DNA of 64,000 nucleotides from Pseudomonas sp. B21-040 (GTDB lineage: Bacteria; Pseudomonadota; Gammaproteobacteria; Pseudomonadales; Pseudomonadaceae). The DNA is taken from assembly GCF_024748695.1 (NCBI RefSeq), contig NZ_CP087176.1, positions 2,783,501-2,847,500 of the forward strand, given 5' to 3'. Positions 54,314-63,235 of the stretch are shown here, in pieces (position 1 is the stretch's first letter; the number at the start of each line of letters is the position of its first letter). A program made the translations under genes and the position numbers. The notes below the pieces were generated by a model. That model was given only the letters and a program-made list of their open reading frames with translations, was not told the origin of the DNA and made no database searches.

Positions 54314-55156
54314 TCAGTCCTCGGCGCTTTGGCCATTAAAAGTGTCGCGCCAGGCCAGGAAACGTTTCTCCAGGCTGGCGAGGAGGCCGTCACTGAGCTT
54401 ACCCAGCAGCGCCAACACGATGATGGCGGCCAGTACGATGTCCGGGCGCGATGTCTCACGACCATCACTGAGCAGATAGCCCAGGCCTTTGGTGGCCGCG
54501 ATCAATTCGGCCGCCACCAGAAACATCCACGCCAGGCTCATGCCGCTGCGCAACCCGGTGAACAGACCGGGCAGGGCGGCGGGCAGGAGAACTCGCCGGA
54601 CCAGCCGACGGCGACTGAAGCCATACATTTGCCCCACTTCCACCAGTTTGCGATCAATGTCGCGGATGGCCGCGACGCCGTTCAGGTACACCGGAAAGAA
54701 TGCGCCGATCGCGATCAGGACGATTTTCGAGGTCTCGTCGATGCCTAGCCAGAGCAACAACAGCGGCACCCAGGCCAGACTCGGAATCGAGCGCAAACCT
54801 GCAAACGTCGGTTCCAGATACGCCTCGGCTTCACGGCTCAACCCCACCCATGCGGCGAACCCCAACGCCAGGCTGGCGCCGATAGCGAAACCGAGTAGCA
54901 CCCGCAGCAGACTGGCGCTGATGTGCTTCCACAGCGCACCGTCGGCCAAGTCTGCGAGGGTCAACGCGACCTCGCTCGGGGCCGGCATTTGGTATGACGG
55001 CAACCAGCCGATACGCACGACGAATTCCAGAAACAGAACGATCAGCACCGGCAACGCCAGACCCTTGAGGCGCAGGCGCCAGGCGTTGTTCAGGGACACG
55101 CTGGCGCGGCGCGATGGGAGCCGTTCGAGTGGCAGGTGTTTGCTTTTGCTGGTCAT
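54314..55156 (-). CDS. ABC transporter permease, aliphatic sulfonate/taurine type
   Basis: This 280-residue inner-membrane permease of the SsuC/TauC group has about six helices. The EAA-like loop is at AAIRDIDRKLVEVGQMYGFSRR and RRVLLPAALPGLFTGLRSGMS, split across a helix. It lies between the binding-protein gene and the ATPase gene, with gaps of 10 and 3 bases. Confidence 0.87.
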   Translation of the reverse strand: MTSKSKHLPLERLPSRRASVSLNNAWRLRLKGLALPVLIVLFLEFVVRIGWLPSYQMPAPSEVALTLADLADGALWKHISASLLRVLLGFAIGASLALGFAAWVGLSREAEAYLEPTFAGLRSIPSLAWVPLLLLWLGIDETSKIVLIAIGAFFPVYLNGVAAIRDIDRKLVEVGQMYGFSRRRLVRRVLLPAALPGLFTGLRSGMSLAWMFLVAAELIAATKGLGYLLSDGRETSRPDIVLAAIIVLALLGKLSDGLLASLEKRFLAWRDTFNGQSAED

Positions 55157-55166
55157 GAGCCCCCCG

Positions 55167-56153
55167 TTACTGACGGGCCACGGTTTCTTTGAAACCGGTA
55201 TCGATCAGTTGATCGATGACCTGATCGACGTTCACCCCACGGCGAACCAATTCTTCGGACACGAGTATCGGTGCCGCGGCTTTAGAGGCGATCACATCCC
55301 TGGCGGTCAATTGCGGGCTGCTCAGGTCGGTGCGCGACAGTTGCAGCTTGGCCACTTCCAGTGGCAGGCCGGATTCGCTGGCCAGTAACTTCGCCAGTTC
55401 GTCAGGGTTTTTTACCGCCCAGACGCGGGCTTGTTCATAGGCATCCAGCACGGTATCGATGGTGTGCGGATGCTCCTTGGCATAGGTGTCCGTCACGCTG
55501 ACCACGCCATAACTGTTGAATTGCGTATTGCGATACAGCAGGCGCGAACCGGCCTGAACTTCGCTGGCGGCCATGTGCGGATCAAGCCCGGCCCAAGCGT
55601 CGACGTCACCTTTCTCCAATGCGATGCGACCGTCCGGGTGCTGCAAATGCACCAGTTCGACATCGTCCTTGCTCAAGCCCGCCTGTTGCAGGCTGCGCAA
55701 GGTGAACAGGTAGGGGTCGGTGCCTTTGGTGGCAGCGATTTTCTTGCCTTTGAGATCGGCCACGGTTTTGTACGGCGAATCCTTGCGCACCACCAAGGCT
55801 GTCCACTCGGCCCGGCTGTAGACGTAAACCGACTTGATCGGGCTGCCATTGGCGCGGCTGAGCACGGCGGCCAGGCTGGCGGATGAAGCGAAATCGACGC
55901 CGCCGCTGTTGAGGTATTCCAGCGAACGGTTACTGCCCTGACTCAGGACCCAACTGACCTTGGTCTGTGGCAGGGCCTTTTCGAGGAAACCGAAGTGCTT
56001 GAGCACCAGACTCACCGGCGAGTAATAGGCGTAATCCAGATGCACTTCGGCCGGTGGCGTTTCGGCTGCCTGGGCCAGCGGTTGCAGACTCAGGGCCAGT
56101 GCGCAGGCCCCCAGCAGAGACTTGAAGGCGGGAAAGCGGAAGGTCGGTTTCAT
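55167..56153 (-). CDS. ABC transporter substrate-binding protein, aliphatic sulfonate type
   Basis: This 328-residue periplasmic protein has a signal peptide (FKSLLGACALALSLQPLAQAA) and the SsuA/NMT1-type fold: DYAYYSPVSLVLKHFGFLEK, YLNSGGVDFASSASLAAV and ADLKGKKIAATKGTDPY. It is the first gene of the operon, with GGAG before the ATG. The second binding protein, divergent at 56441, may feed the same permease. Confidence 0.87.
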   Translation of the reverse strand: MKPTFRFPAFKSLLGACALALSLQPLAQAAETPPAEVHLDYAYYSPVSLVLKHFGFLEKALPQTKVSWVLSQGSNRSLEYLNSGGVDFASSASLAAVLSRANGSPIKSVYVYSRAEWTALVVRKDSPYKTVADLKGKKIAATKGTDPYLFTLRSLQQAGLSKDDVELVHLQHPDGRIALEKGDVDAWAGLDPHMAASEVQAGSRLLYRNTQFNSYGVVSVTDTYAKEHPHTIDTVLDAYEQARVWAVKNPDELAKLLASESGLPLEVAKLQLSRTDLSSPQLTARDVIASKAAAPILVSEELVRRGVNVDQVIDQLIDTGFKETVARQ

Positions 56154-56440
56154 GGGCTGCTCCGGGCAAGGCTGGTTATATCCAAAAATTTATTATGTAG
56201 AGTCGCTTCCTGCGTAAAAGGAATATTGCAGGCTCTGTGCCATGTTCCGGGGCTACTGGTTTCTCGAGGGTTTTCGCTCATCAACGGTGTGAAGGATGTC
56301 GCTGGGCAAACAGTCTGTTGAGGTGCTGTTGCAGGGCCGACACTGTTTGTTTCTGGTCATTAACTTATGCCTAAATCGAATTTATAAAGGCTCTTGTAAT
56401 AGCGGTAGGGTCTATAAGAAATAGCACTCTGGAGCCTTTG
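56154..56440. other. Divergent promoter region of the sulfonate-type operon
   Basis: An AT-rich stretch of 287 bases lies between the two binding-protein genes. TATATCCAAAAATTTATTATG at 56174-56195 could serve the minus-strand operon and TTATAAAGGCTCTTGTAATAG near 56382 the plus-strand gene. No gene is supported. A CysB or sulfur-starvation site cannot be assigned by eye. Confidence 0.4.
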
Positions 56441-57388
56441 ATGAACCTGTCCCGATTCGTGCGTGGTCTATTGACCAGCGCACTGTTTGCCGCCCCGATC
56501 ACCTATGCCGCCGAGCCGGTGGTCCTGCATATCGGCGATCAGAATTACTACAACGTGCGTGCCTCGGTTGAGGCCTCGGGTGTATTGGAGGGCGCGCCCT
56601 ACACCGTCGACTGGAAGCACTTCCAGGCGGCTGCGCCATTGGCCGAAGCGCTGAACACTGGCGCGCTGGACGTGGGGTTTCTCGGTGATTCCGGCTTTCT
56701 GTTCCTGGCGGCCAAACAGGCGCCGGTGAAACTGATCGGTGTGTCGCGGCAGAACCCGGACACCATTGCCTTGCTCGTGCCCAAGGATTCACCGGTCCAT
56801 AGCATCGCGGATCTCAAGGGCAAGAAAGTCGCTTACTGGCCCGGTGCCTGGAGCCAGCAGTTGACCCTGCGCGCACTGGAGAAAGCCGACCTGCCGGAAG
56901 ACTACGTCGACTTCATCAAATTGATGCCGATTGACGCCGCCGCGGCGTTGCCTCAAGGCAGCATCGACGCGTTCCCGGTATGGGAACCGTACATTTCCCA
57001 ACAGATTCTGTTCTCCGGCGCGCGACCGATTCTGACCGCTAAAAACCTGATGCCCGGCTTGAGCGCCATCGCCGCGTCGACACCGGCCATCGACAGTAAG
57101 CACGCCGCCATCGCCGACTTCCTGGTGCGCCTGAAAAAAGCCCGGGCCTGGGTCGACAGCCATACCGACGAGTACGCCGATCTGTGGGCGAAAAAGGCCA
57201 ATCTGGATCAGGACGTGTCTCGCCATTGGTTGCGTCAGGCGCACATGACCGTTGGCCCGGTGGATCAACAAGCGGCGGCGGATTTGCAGAGCACGGCGGA
57301 CTTCCTGTTCAAGGTCAAGGCGCTGCCGACGGAACTGGCGACCGCCCCGATCATCGACCACTCGTTCCAGCAGGCATTGGTGCAATAA
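56441..57388 (+). CDS. ABC substrate-binding protein (NMT1/SsuA-like), second copy
   Basis: This 315-residue periplasmic protein has a signal peptide (LTSALFAAPITYAA) and the NMT1/aliphatic-sulfonate-binding fold: LNTGALDVGFLGDSGFLFLAA, IADLKGKKVAYWPGAW and DAFPVWEPYISQQ. It is divergent from the sulfonate-type operon and has no own permease. The ATG at 56441 follows GGAGCCTTTG; a TTG one codon earlier is less likely. Confidence 0.84.
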   Translation: MNLSRFVRGLLTSALFAAPITYAAEPVVLHIGDQNYYNVRASVEASGVLEGAPYTVDWKHFQAAAPLAEALNTGALDVGFLGDSGFLFLAAKQAPVKLIGVSRQNPDTIALLVPKDSPVHSIADLKGKKVAYWPGAWSQQLTLRALEKADLPEDYVDFIKLMPIDAAAALPQGSIDAFPVWEPYISQQILFSGARPILTAKNLMPGLSAIAASTPAIDSKHAAIADFLVRLKKARAWVDSHTDEYADLWAKKANLDQDVSRHWLRQAHMTVGPVDQQAAADLQSTADFLFKVKALPTELATAPIIDHSFQQALVQ

Positions 57389-57436
57389 GCGAAGAGGGGG
57401 CTGCGGAACCAAACACTGTGTACCCTGATCCAACCT

Positions 57437-57459
57437 CGGCCCGCGCCATTGGCGGGCCG
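57437..57459 (+). terminator. GC-rich hairpin between binding protein and deacetylase genes
   Basis: CGGCCCGC and GCGGGCCG form an 8-bp stem with a 7-base loop. There is no T-tract, so it may be an attenuator or mRNA-stability element rather than a full terminator. Confidence 0.45.
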
Positions 57460-57530
57460 GCGAAGGAAGAACGGGCGAAGGACTTTGCCGTTTGAAGTGT
57501 TGACCGTCACGGTCTGACCCAAGGCAAAAC

Positions 57531-58430
57531 ATGAAACAACTGTTCAACGCATTTTGTGCACTCGCCATTGCCATCGGGCTGGCGGGCTGCATCGCTGCCC
57601 CCATCGAGCTGACCCCGCAGACGGAACAACGTCTACAGGCGCAGGCGCCAATTCGTTTTCTGCTGACCTATGACGACGGTCCCAGCGCGTCGAGTTTCTG
57701 GAACCCTACCGCGACGGTCCTCGACAGCCTGAAGGACAATCCTCTGCAGCCCGGTATCAAAGCGGTGTTTTTCGTGCAGACCGGTGCGCCGAGGGCCGGC
57801 GACAGTGACATCGGGCGGGCGCTGATGCACCGCGAGCATGAAGAGGGGCACGTGCTGGGTTTTCACACCGCTACTCATTGGCACACCAATCACCGTTCAC
57901 TGACCCCGCAAGAACTGGAGCAGTCGCTGAGCAAAGGCAGTGCTGACATCGCCGCCATCACCGGCGCGCCACCGACATTGGTGCGTCCGCCGTTCTGGAA
58001 TTACGACAAACGCGTCTTCGCGGCCTATCAGCAGCACGGCATGCACGTGTTGCTGACCGATTTGAGCGCCAATGACGGCAAAATCTGGGGATTCAACGCC
58101 AGCCCCCGACGCCGCTCGCACATGCTGCGTTCGATGTCCGAAGTGCGCGAGCGCATCGCGCTGGGCCAGTTGCCGACTGTGGACGGGGTGATTCCGGTGG
58201 TGGTGACCTTCCACGACCTCAATCGCTACACCGCCCGGCACGCGCGCGAATACCTGCAAATCCTGATCGACAGCGCCAGGGCCACCGGCGTGCCACTGGC
58301 GCAGAAGCCGTTTTACGACGATCGCGACGCGGTGCTGCAAGCGGCGATGGCGCGCACCGTCAAGGACAGTTCGCAGCCAGTAGAACTGCCGGGTTTCTGG
58401 AACTGGTTCTGGGACAAAAACTCCCATTAA
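57531..58430 (+). CDS. Polysaccharide deacetylase-family lipoprotein
   Basis: This 299-residue protein has lipobox LAGC (Cys20) and the NodB-homology motif LTYDDGPS, then the metal-binding H-x3-H in FHTATHWHTNH and the RPPFWNYD motif. Such enzymes deacetylate carbohydrate polymers at the cell envelope. Its substrate is unknown. The start follows AAGGCAAAAC. The 3' end overlaps catR by 4 bases tail to tail. Confidence 0.84.
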   Translation: MKQLFNAFCALAIAIGLAGCIAAPIELTPQTEQRLQAQAPIRFLLTYDDGPSASSFWNPTATVLDSLKDNPLQPGIKAVFFVQTGAPRAGDSDIGRALMHREHEEGHVLGFHTATHWHTNHRSLTPQELEQSLSKGSADIAAITGAPPTLVRPPFWNYDKRVFAAYQQHGMHVLLTDLSANDGKIWGFNASPRRRSHMLRSMSEVRERIALGQLPTVDGVIPVVVTFHDLNRYTARHAREYLQILIDSARATGVPLAQKPFYDDRDAVLQAAMARTVKDSSQPVELPGFWNWFWDKNSH

Positions 58431-59317
58431 AACCTGGCCTGCGGTTGCAGCTCCTCGATCACCTTCAAACAGTGACTCAACCCCGGTGAAACATCGCCCA
58501 CCCGCCGACTGAGAATGATCGGTGACGTGGCGTTGTCTTCCAGCAATGGGGTAAAGCCAATGTCGTCGCGGTGCAGCAACTGCACCGAGGCGGGCACCAG
58601 CGTGACGCCGATCCCGGCCCCCACCAGTCCGATTGCCGTTTGCAGTTCGTTGGTCCATTGCGCCACGTGAATGCTCACGCCATAGGATTCGAACAGTGCA
58701 ATCACATGGTCGGCATAGCTGGGGCGCGGGTTGCCGGGGTACAGCACAAAGGGCTCCTTCGCCAGTTCGCGAAGGCTGATCGGCCCGGCCAGCAGGGGAT
58801 GGCCGGCGGGCAGGGCGGCGACCAGCCGGTCTTGGGTGAGCACGGTTTGAATGATCGCCGGGTCGTCGATGTGAATACGGCCGAAGCCGATATCGATACG
58901 CCCGGCCTTGAGCGCCTGCACCTGTTGCAACGTGGTCATTTCCGACAGCCCCAATTCAAGCTCCAGAGGCTCGCCGCTGCGTAAACGGCGGATCAATTCC
59001 GGCAGCACTCCGTAAAGGGTCGAAGGCGCGAAGCCGATGCCCAGCCAGGTCTTTTCCCCCAGGCCGATCCGTCGCGTGTTGTCGCAGACCTTGTTCAGTT
59101 GCTCTAGCAGGGCGGTGGAGTGCTCATGGAAAAACCGCCCGGCCTCCGTCAACTTCAGTGGCCGGCCACGCTCCAGCAACAACACCCCGAGTTCGTCTTC
59201 CAGTTGCTGGATCTGCCGGCTCAGGGGCGGCTGGGCGATGTGCAGCAGTTCGGCGGCGCGGGTGAAATTGAGGGTTTGAGCCAATACCTGAAAATAGCGC
59301 AGGTGACGCAGTTCCAT
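58427..59317 (-). CDS. catR: LysR-family activator of the catechol ortho-cleavage genes
   Basis: This 296-residue LysR-type activator responds to cis,cis-muconate in known relatives. The helix-turn-helix is FTRAAELLHIAQPPLSRQI, followed by the effector domain. It is divergent from catBCA, and an ATAC-N7-GTAT site lies between them. Length and N-terminus (MELRHLRYFQVLAQTLNF) match CatR of P. putida. Confidence 0.93.
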   Translation of the reverse strand: MELRHLRYFQVLAQTLNFTRAAELLHIAQPPLSRQIQQLEDELGVLLLERGRPLKLTEAGRFFHEHSTALLEQLNKVCDNTRRIGLGEKTWLGIGFAPSTLYGVLPELIRRLRSGEPLELELGLSEMTTLQQVQALKAGRIDIGFGRIHIDDPAIIQTVLTQDRLVAALPAGHPLLAGPISLRELAKEPFVLYPGNPRPSYADHVIALFESYGVSIHVAQWTNELQTAIGLVGAGIGVTLVPASVQLLHRDDIGFTPLLEDNATSPIILSRRVGDVSPGLSHCLKVIEELQPQARF

Positions 59318-59343
59318 GGGGCCTCCAGACGTCAGTCGTTTGC

Positions 59344-59382
59344 ATACCTTAAAGGTATCAAGTCAGACCAATTCTATATTGG
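59344..59382. promoter_or_regulatory. CatR recognition and activation sites
   Basis: ATACCTTAAAGGTAT at 59344-59358 fits the ATAC-N7-GTAT consensus for CatR/CatM/BenM regulators and contains a 7-bp inverted repeat. CCAATTCTATATTGG at 59368-59382 is a second dyad next to a possible -35 (TTGGCA, 59379-59384). The order and spacing suit a recognition site followed by an activation site before catB. Confidence 0.7.
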
Positions 59383-59444
59383 CATCGGCAAAAAAGCCGT
59401 ACGAGAATCGGTTCCAGAACTTTAAGAACCTGATGGGTATCGAC

Positions 59445-60593
59445 ATGCGTGCAACAGCCATTGAATCGATCGAGACGATCATCGTCGATCTGCCGACCAT
59501 CCGCCCGCACAAGCTGGCGATGCACACGATGCAGAATCAGACCCTGGTGATCATTCGCGTGCGCTGCGCCGATGGCATCGAAGGGATCGGTGAGTCCACC
59601 ACCATCGGTGGCCTGGCCTATGGCAACGAAAGCCCGGACAGCATCAAGACCAACATCGACAAACACTTCGCGCCCCTGCTGATCGGTCAGGACAGCGGTA
59701 ATGTGAATGCCGCCATGTTGCGTCTGGAGCGCAGCATCCGCGGCAATACCTTTGCCAAATCCGGGATCGAAACCGCCTTGCTCGATGCACTGGGCAAACG
59801 CCTCGGCCTGCCGGTCAGCGAACTGCTGGGCGGGCGGGTGCGTGATGCCTTGCCGGTGGCCTGGACCCTGGCCAGCGGCGACACCGAAAAAGACATCGCC
59901 GAAGCGGAAAAAATGCTCGACTTGCGCCGCCATCGAATTTTCAAACTGAAAATCGGTGCCGGTGAAGTCAACCGCGACCTGGCGCACGTCATCGCGATCA
60001 AAAAAGCCCTGGGTGATCGCGCCAGCGTGCGGGTCGATGTCAATCAGGCCTGGGACGAAGCGGTCGCATTGCGCGCTTGCCGGATCCTCGGCACCAACGG
60101 CATCGACCTGATCGAACAGCCGATCTCGCGCAACAACCGTGCTGGCATGGCGCGCCTGAATGCGATGAGCCCGGCGCCGATCATGGCGGACGAATCCATT
60201 GAATGCGTGGAAGACGCTTTCAACCTGGCGCGCGAAGGCGCGGCCTCGGTGTTTGCCTTGAAGATCGCCAAGAACGGCGGCCCCCGTGCCGTGCTGCGTA
60301 CCGCCGCGATCGCCGAAGCAGCGGGCATCGCCCTGTACGGCGGCACCATGCTGGAAGGCGGCATCGGTACGCTGGCCTCGGCCCATGCCTTTGTCACGCT
60401 GAATAAACTGGCCTGGGACACTGAACTGTTCGGCCCGTTGCTGCTGACCGAAGACATTCTCAGCGAGCCGTTGGTGTATCGCGATTTCGAACTGCATGTG
60501 CCGCAAACACCAGGTCTGGGCCTGAGCCTGGACGAAGAACGCCTGGCGTTTTTCCGTCGCGACAAAACATCCACTTCCGTTCATCAAGCCTGA
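59445..60593 (+). CDS. catB: Muconate cycloisomerase
   Basis: This enzyme converts cis,cis-muconate to muconolactone in the ortho-cleavage pathway. It has 382 residues and belongs to the enolase superfamily. Metal ligands Asp198, Glu224 and Asp249 and catalytic Lys169 (KLKIGA) and Lys273 (LKIAKNGG) match the numbering of P. putida CatB. I chose the ATG at 59445 (MRATAIESIETIIVDLP), with GGG 9 bases upstream; another ATG is four codons earlier. First gene of catBCA. Confidence 0.95.
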   Translation: MRATAIESIETIIVDLPTIRPHKLAMHTMQNQTLVIIRVRCADGIEGIGESTTIGGLAYGNESPDSIKTNIDKHFAPLLIGQDSGNVNAAMLRLERSIRGNTFAKSGIETALLDALGKRLGLPVSELLGGRVRDALPVAWTLASGDTEKDIAEAEKMLDLRRHRIFKLKIGAGEVNRDLAHVIAIKKALGDRASVRVDVNQAWDEAVALRACRILGTNGIDLIEQPISRNNRAGMARLNAMSPAPIMADESIECVEDAFNLAREGAASVFALKIAKNGGPRAVLRTAAIAEAAGIALYGGTMLEGGIGTLASAHAFVTLNKLAWDTELFGPLLLTEDILSEPLVYRDFELHVPQTPGLGLSLDEERLAFFRRDKTSTSVHQA

Positions 60594-60602
60594 GGAGAGA
60601 TC

Positions 60603-60893
60603 ATGCTATTCCACGTAAAAATGACCGTGAATCTACCGGTCGACATGAACCCCGAAGTGGCCGCCAAACTCAAGGCTGACGAAAAAGCCCTGGCCCAGCG
60701 CCTGCAAGAGCAGGGTAAGTGGCGTCACCTGTGGCGCATCGCCGGGCACTACGCCAACTACAGCGTTTTCGATGTCGACAGCGTCCAGGAATTGCACGAC
60801 CTGCTGATGCAACTGCCGCTGTTTCCCTATATGGCGATCGAGATCGACGCAATGTGCCGGCACCCGTCTTCCATCCGCGAGGATGACCGCTGA
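60603..60893 (+). CDS. catC: Muconolactone delta-isomerase
   Basis: This 96-residue protein converts muconolactone to 3-oxoadipate enol-lactone. The start MLFHVKMTVNLPVDM and the YSVFDVDSVQELHDLL and LPLFPYM blocks match CatC, which forms a decamer. The ATG follows GAGGAGAGATC, 9 bases after catB, within the operon. Confidence 0.95.
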   Translation: MLFHVKMTVNLPVDMNPEVAAKLKADEKALAQRLQEQGKWRHLWRIAGHYANYSVFDVDSVQELHDLLMQLPLFPYMAIEIDAMCRHPSSIREDDR

Positions 60894-60944
60894 ACCCAGC
60901 TTGTTCAGTTCGCTACGCTAATAATTACAAGATGAGGAACCACC

Positions 60945-61874
60945 ATGAACGTCAAGATTTCCCACACTGCCAACGCCCAGAAGTTTCTTGAAGACGCCAG
61001 CGGCCTGCTCAATGACGCCGGCAACCCGCGCGTCAAAGCCCTGATTTACCGCATCCTGCGTGACTCGGTGAACATCATCGAAGACCTGGCGGTGACTCCG
61101 GAAGAATTCTGGAAAGCCGTCAACTACCTCAACGTGCTGGGTGCGCGTCAGGAAGCAGGGCTGTTGGTGGCCGGGTTGGGCCTGGAGCATTACCTCGATC
61201 TGCTGATGGATGCCGAGGATGAGCAGGCCGGCAAGTCCGGCGGCACGCCACGGACCATCGAAGGTCCGCTGTACGTAGCCGGCGCGCCGTTGTCCGAAGG
61301 CGAAGCGCGACTCGATGACGGTCTCGATCCAGGTGTCACGCTGTTCATGCAAGGGCGCGTGTTCAATACCGCTGGCGAGCCATTGGCCGGTGCCGTGGTC
61401 GACGTTTGGCACGCCAATACCGGCGGCACTTACTCGTATTTTGATACCGCGCAATCGGAGTTCAACCTGCGCCGCCGGATCGTTACCGATACCGAAGGTC
61501 GCTATCGTTTCCGCAGCATTGTGCCGTCGGGTTACGGCTGCCCGCCGGACGGTCCGACCCAGCAACTGCTCGATCAACTGGGCCGTCACGGCCAGCGTCC
61601 AGCACACGTGCACTTCTTCATCTCGGCACCGGATCACCGCCACCTGACCACCCAGATCAACCTCGATGGCGATCAATACCTGCACGACGATTTCGCCTAC
61701 GCCACCCGTGACGAGCTGATCGCCCACATCACGTTCAGCGACGACCAGCAACGCGCCGCAGCGCATGGCGTCAGCGGGCGGTTTGCTGAAATCGAGTTCG
61801 ATTTCACGCTGCAGTCGACCGCCCAGCCCGAAGAGCAACAACGTCACGAACGGGTTCGCGCACTGGAAGATTGA
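60945..61874 (+). CDS. catA: Catechol 1,2-dioxygenase
   Basis: This intradiol dioxygenase splits catechol to cis,cis-muconate with Fe(III). It has 309 residues with iron ligands Tyr163 (GTYSYFD), Tyr197 (PSGYGCP), His221 and His223 (HVHFF). The helical N-terminal dimerisation domain is complete. The ATG follows GAGGAACCACC. Last gene of catBCA; the inverted repeat at 61891 follows directly. Confidence 0.95.
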   Translation: MNVKISHTANAQKFLEDASGLLNDAGNPRVKALIYRILRDSVNIIEDLAVTPEEFWKAVNYLNVLGARQEAGLLVAGLGLEHYLDLLMDAEDEQAGKSGGTPRTIEGPLYVAGAPLSEGEARLDDGLDPGVTLFMQGRVFNTAGEPLAGAVVDVWHANTGGTYSYFDTAQSEFNLRRRIVTDTEGRYRFRSIVPSGYGCPPDGPTQQLLDQLGRHGQRPAHVHFFISAPDHRHLTTQINLDGDQYLHDDFAYATRDELIAHITFSDDQQRAAAHGVSGRFAEIEFDFTLQSTAQPEEQQRHERVRALED

Positions 61875-61890
61875 TAGCGCGGTACTCCTA

Positions 61891-61988
61891 CCCTGTGGGA
61901 GCCGAGCTTGCTCGCGATAGCGGTTTAACATTCAACATCTATGTTGATTGGCACTCTGTCATCGCGAGCAAGCTCGGCTCCCACAGGG
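61891..61988. repeat. Perfect 28-bp inverted repeat (CGAGCTTGCTCGCGAT family)
   Basis: Two exact 28-bp inverted arms at 61891-61918 and 61961-61988 begin CCCTGTGGGAGCCGAGC and end in ATCGCGAGCAAGC orientation. The 42-base centre contains a small ACAT/ATGT dyad. It lies after catA and may help end that transcript. Confidence 0.85.
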
Positions 61989-62050
61989 ATTTTCAGTCAA
62001 TGTTCTAGAATGGAACTGACACCGCCGATAACAACAACGAGAGTGACCCG

Positions 62051-63010
62051 ATGATGCACGCGCAACTGTTGAGTCAGCGCAGCAGAGTATTCGACCATGC
62101 CGACCCTTATGCGGTCTCGGGTTACGTCAATCAGCATGTCGGCAACCATTGCATCCTGATGCCCAGGGTCGGCCGACCGCTGGCCAGCCTCGATCACCGC
62201 AAATTCGCCAGCCTGGACCTGTGCCGCATCAGTTACGGCGCCAGCGTGCGCGTGACGTCGGGCGCGCTCGACAGCATTTATCACCTGCAAGTGCTGCTGC
62301 GGGGCAACTGCCTTTCGCGCGGAAGGGGCGAGGACCATTACTTTGCGCCGGGTGAGCTGCTGCTGATCAACCCCGATGAGCCGGTCGATCTTACCTACTC
62401 CGACGATTGCGAAAAATTCATCCTCAAAGTTCCCACCCGCTTGTTCGAGTCCGTGTGCGATGAACAGCGCTGGCGTTATCCGGGGCAGGGCGTGCGGTTT
62501 CTGGAGAACCGTTATCAGCTCGATGAGCTGGAAGGTTTTGTCAGCCTGCTGGCAATGATTTGCCAGGAAGCCGAGGCCACCGAACAGATTCCCCGGGTGC
62601 AGGAGCATTACGCGCAGATCATCGTCAGCAAGATGCTCAGCCTGATGAAAACCAACGTGATCCGCACCAGCCCGAGTGCGCCGTCGGTCACGTTCGAGGC
62701 GATTGCCGATTACATCGCGCGCCACCTCAAACAAGACATCGACAGTGAAGAGCTGGCACGCCAGGCGCGGATGAGTCTTCGGTCGTTGTATGGGTTGTTC
62801 GAACGCAACGCGGGCACTTCACCGCAACACTACATCCGGCAGAAGAAACTCGAACGCATCCACCTGTGCCTGAGTGATCCGACCTGCAACGTGCGCAACG
62901 TTACGGAAGTGGCCATGGATTATGGCTTTCTTCACTTGGGGCGGTTCTCCGACAACTACCGCAAACAGTTCGGCGAGTTGCCGTCTGACACCCTCAAACG
63001 CCGGTATTGA
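62051..63010 (+). CDS. benR: AraC/XylS-family activator of benzoate degradation
   Basis: This 319-residue AraC/XylS-family regulator has an N-terminal ligand-sensing domain (AraC_binding_2 type) and two helix-turn-helix motifs at the C-terminus (SEELARQARMSLRSLYGLF and VTEVAMDYGFLHLGRFSDNY). The length fits BenR and XylS. BenR activates benABC in response to benzoate. Its neighbour benA and the TGCA-N6-GGATA sites before it support the name. AntR (anthranilate) is a related alternative. Confidence 0.9.
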   Translation: MMHAQLLSQRSRVFDHADPYAVSGYVNQHVGNHCILMPRVGRPLASLDHRKFASLDLCRISYGASVRVTSGALDSIYHLQVLLRGNCLSRGRGEDHYFAPGELLLINPDEPVDLTYSDDCEKFILKVPTRLFESVCDEQRWRYPGQGVRFLENRYQLDELEGFVSLLAMICQEAEATEQIPRVQEHYAQIIVSKMLSLMKTNVIRTSPSAPSVTFEAIADYIARHLKQDIDSEELARQARMSLRSLYGLFERNAGTSPQHYIRQKKLERIHLCLSDPTCNVRNVTEVAMDYGFLHLGRFSDNYRKQFGELPSDTLKRRY

Positions 63011-63042
63011 CAGACCGCCAAACCCTCGTAACAGCCGAGCTT

Positions 63043-63214
63043 GTAGCAGCTGTCGAGCTTGCGAGGCTGCGTTCGAGTGCGCAGCGCTCGCCGAGGAGCA
63101 ATGCGGTCTGGCTGAAATATCGTGGGAAGCATTCTGCGAGTGCTGCGCACTCGAACGCAGCCTCGCAAGCTCGACAGCTGCTACACGCAGGCACGCAAGC
63201 TCGGCAGCTGCTAC
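63043..63214. repeat. GTAGCAGCTG palindromic repeat, copy 5
   Basis: The left arm GTAGCAGCTGTCGAGC and right arm GCTCGACAGCTGCTAC enclose GAGGCTGCGTTCGAG/CTCGAACGCAGCCTC. A further half unit (GCTCGGCAGCTGCTAC) follows on the right, so it is one and a half elements. It lies between benR and the benA promoter. Confidence 0.87.
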
Positions 63215-63235
63215 ATGAATCTGTGCATTCAATGC

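Noticed and set aside
59358..60587. 409-codon minus-strand open frame
   Set aside because: Antisense to catB, whose catalytic residues are all present.
60918..61931. 337-codon minus-strand open frame
   Set aside because: Antisense to catA.
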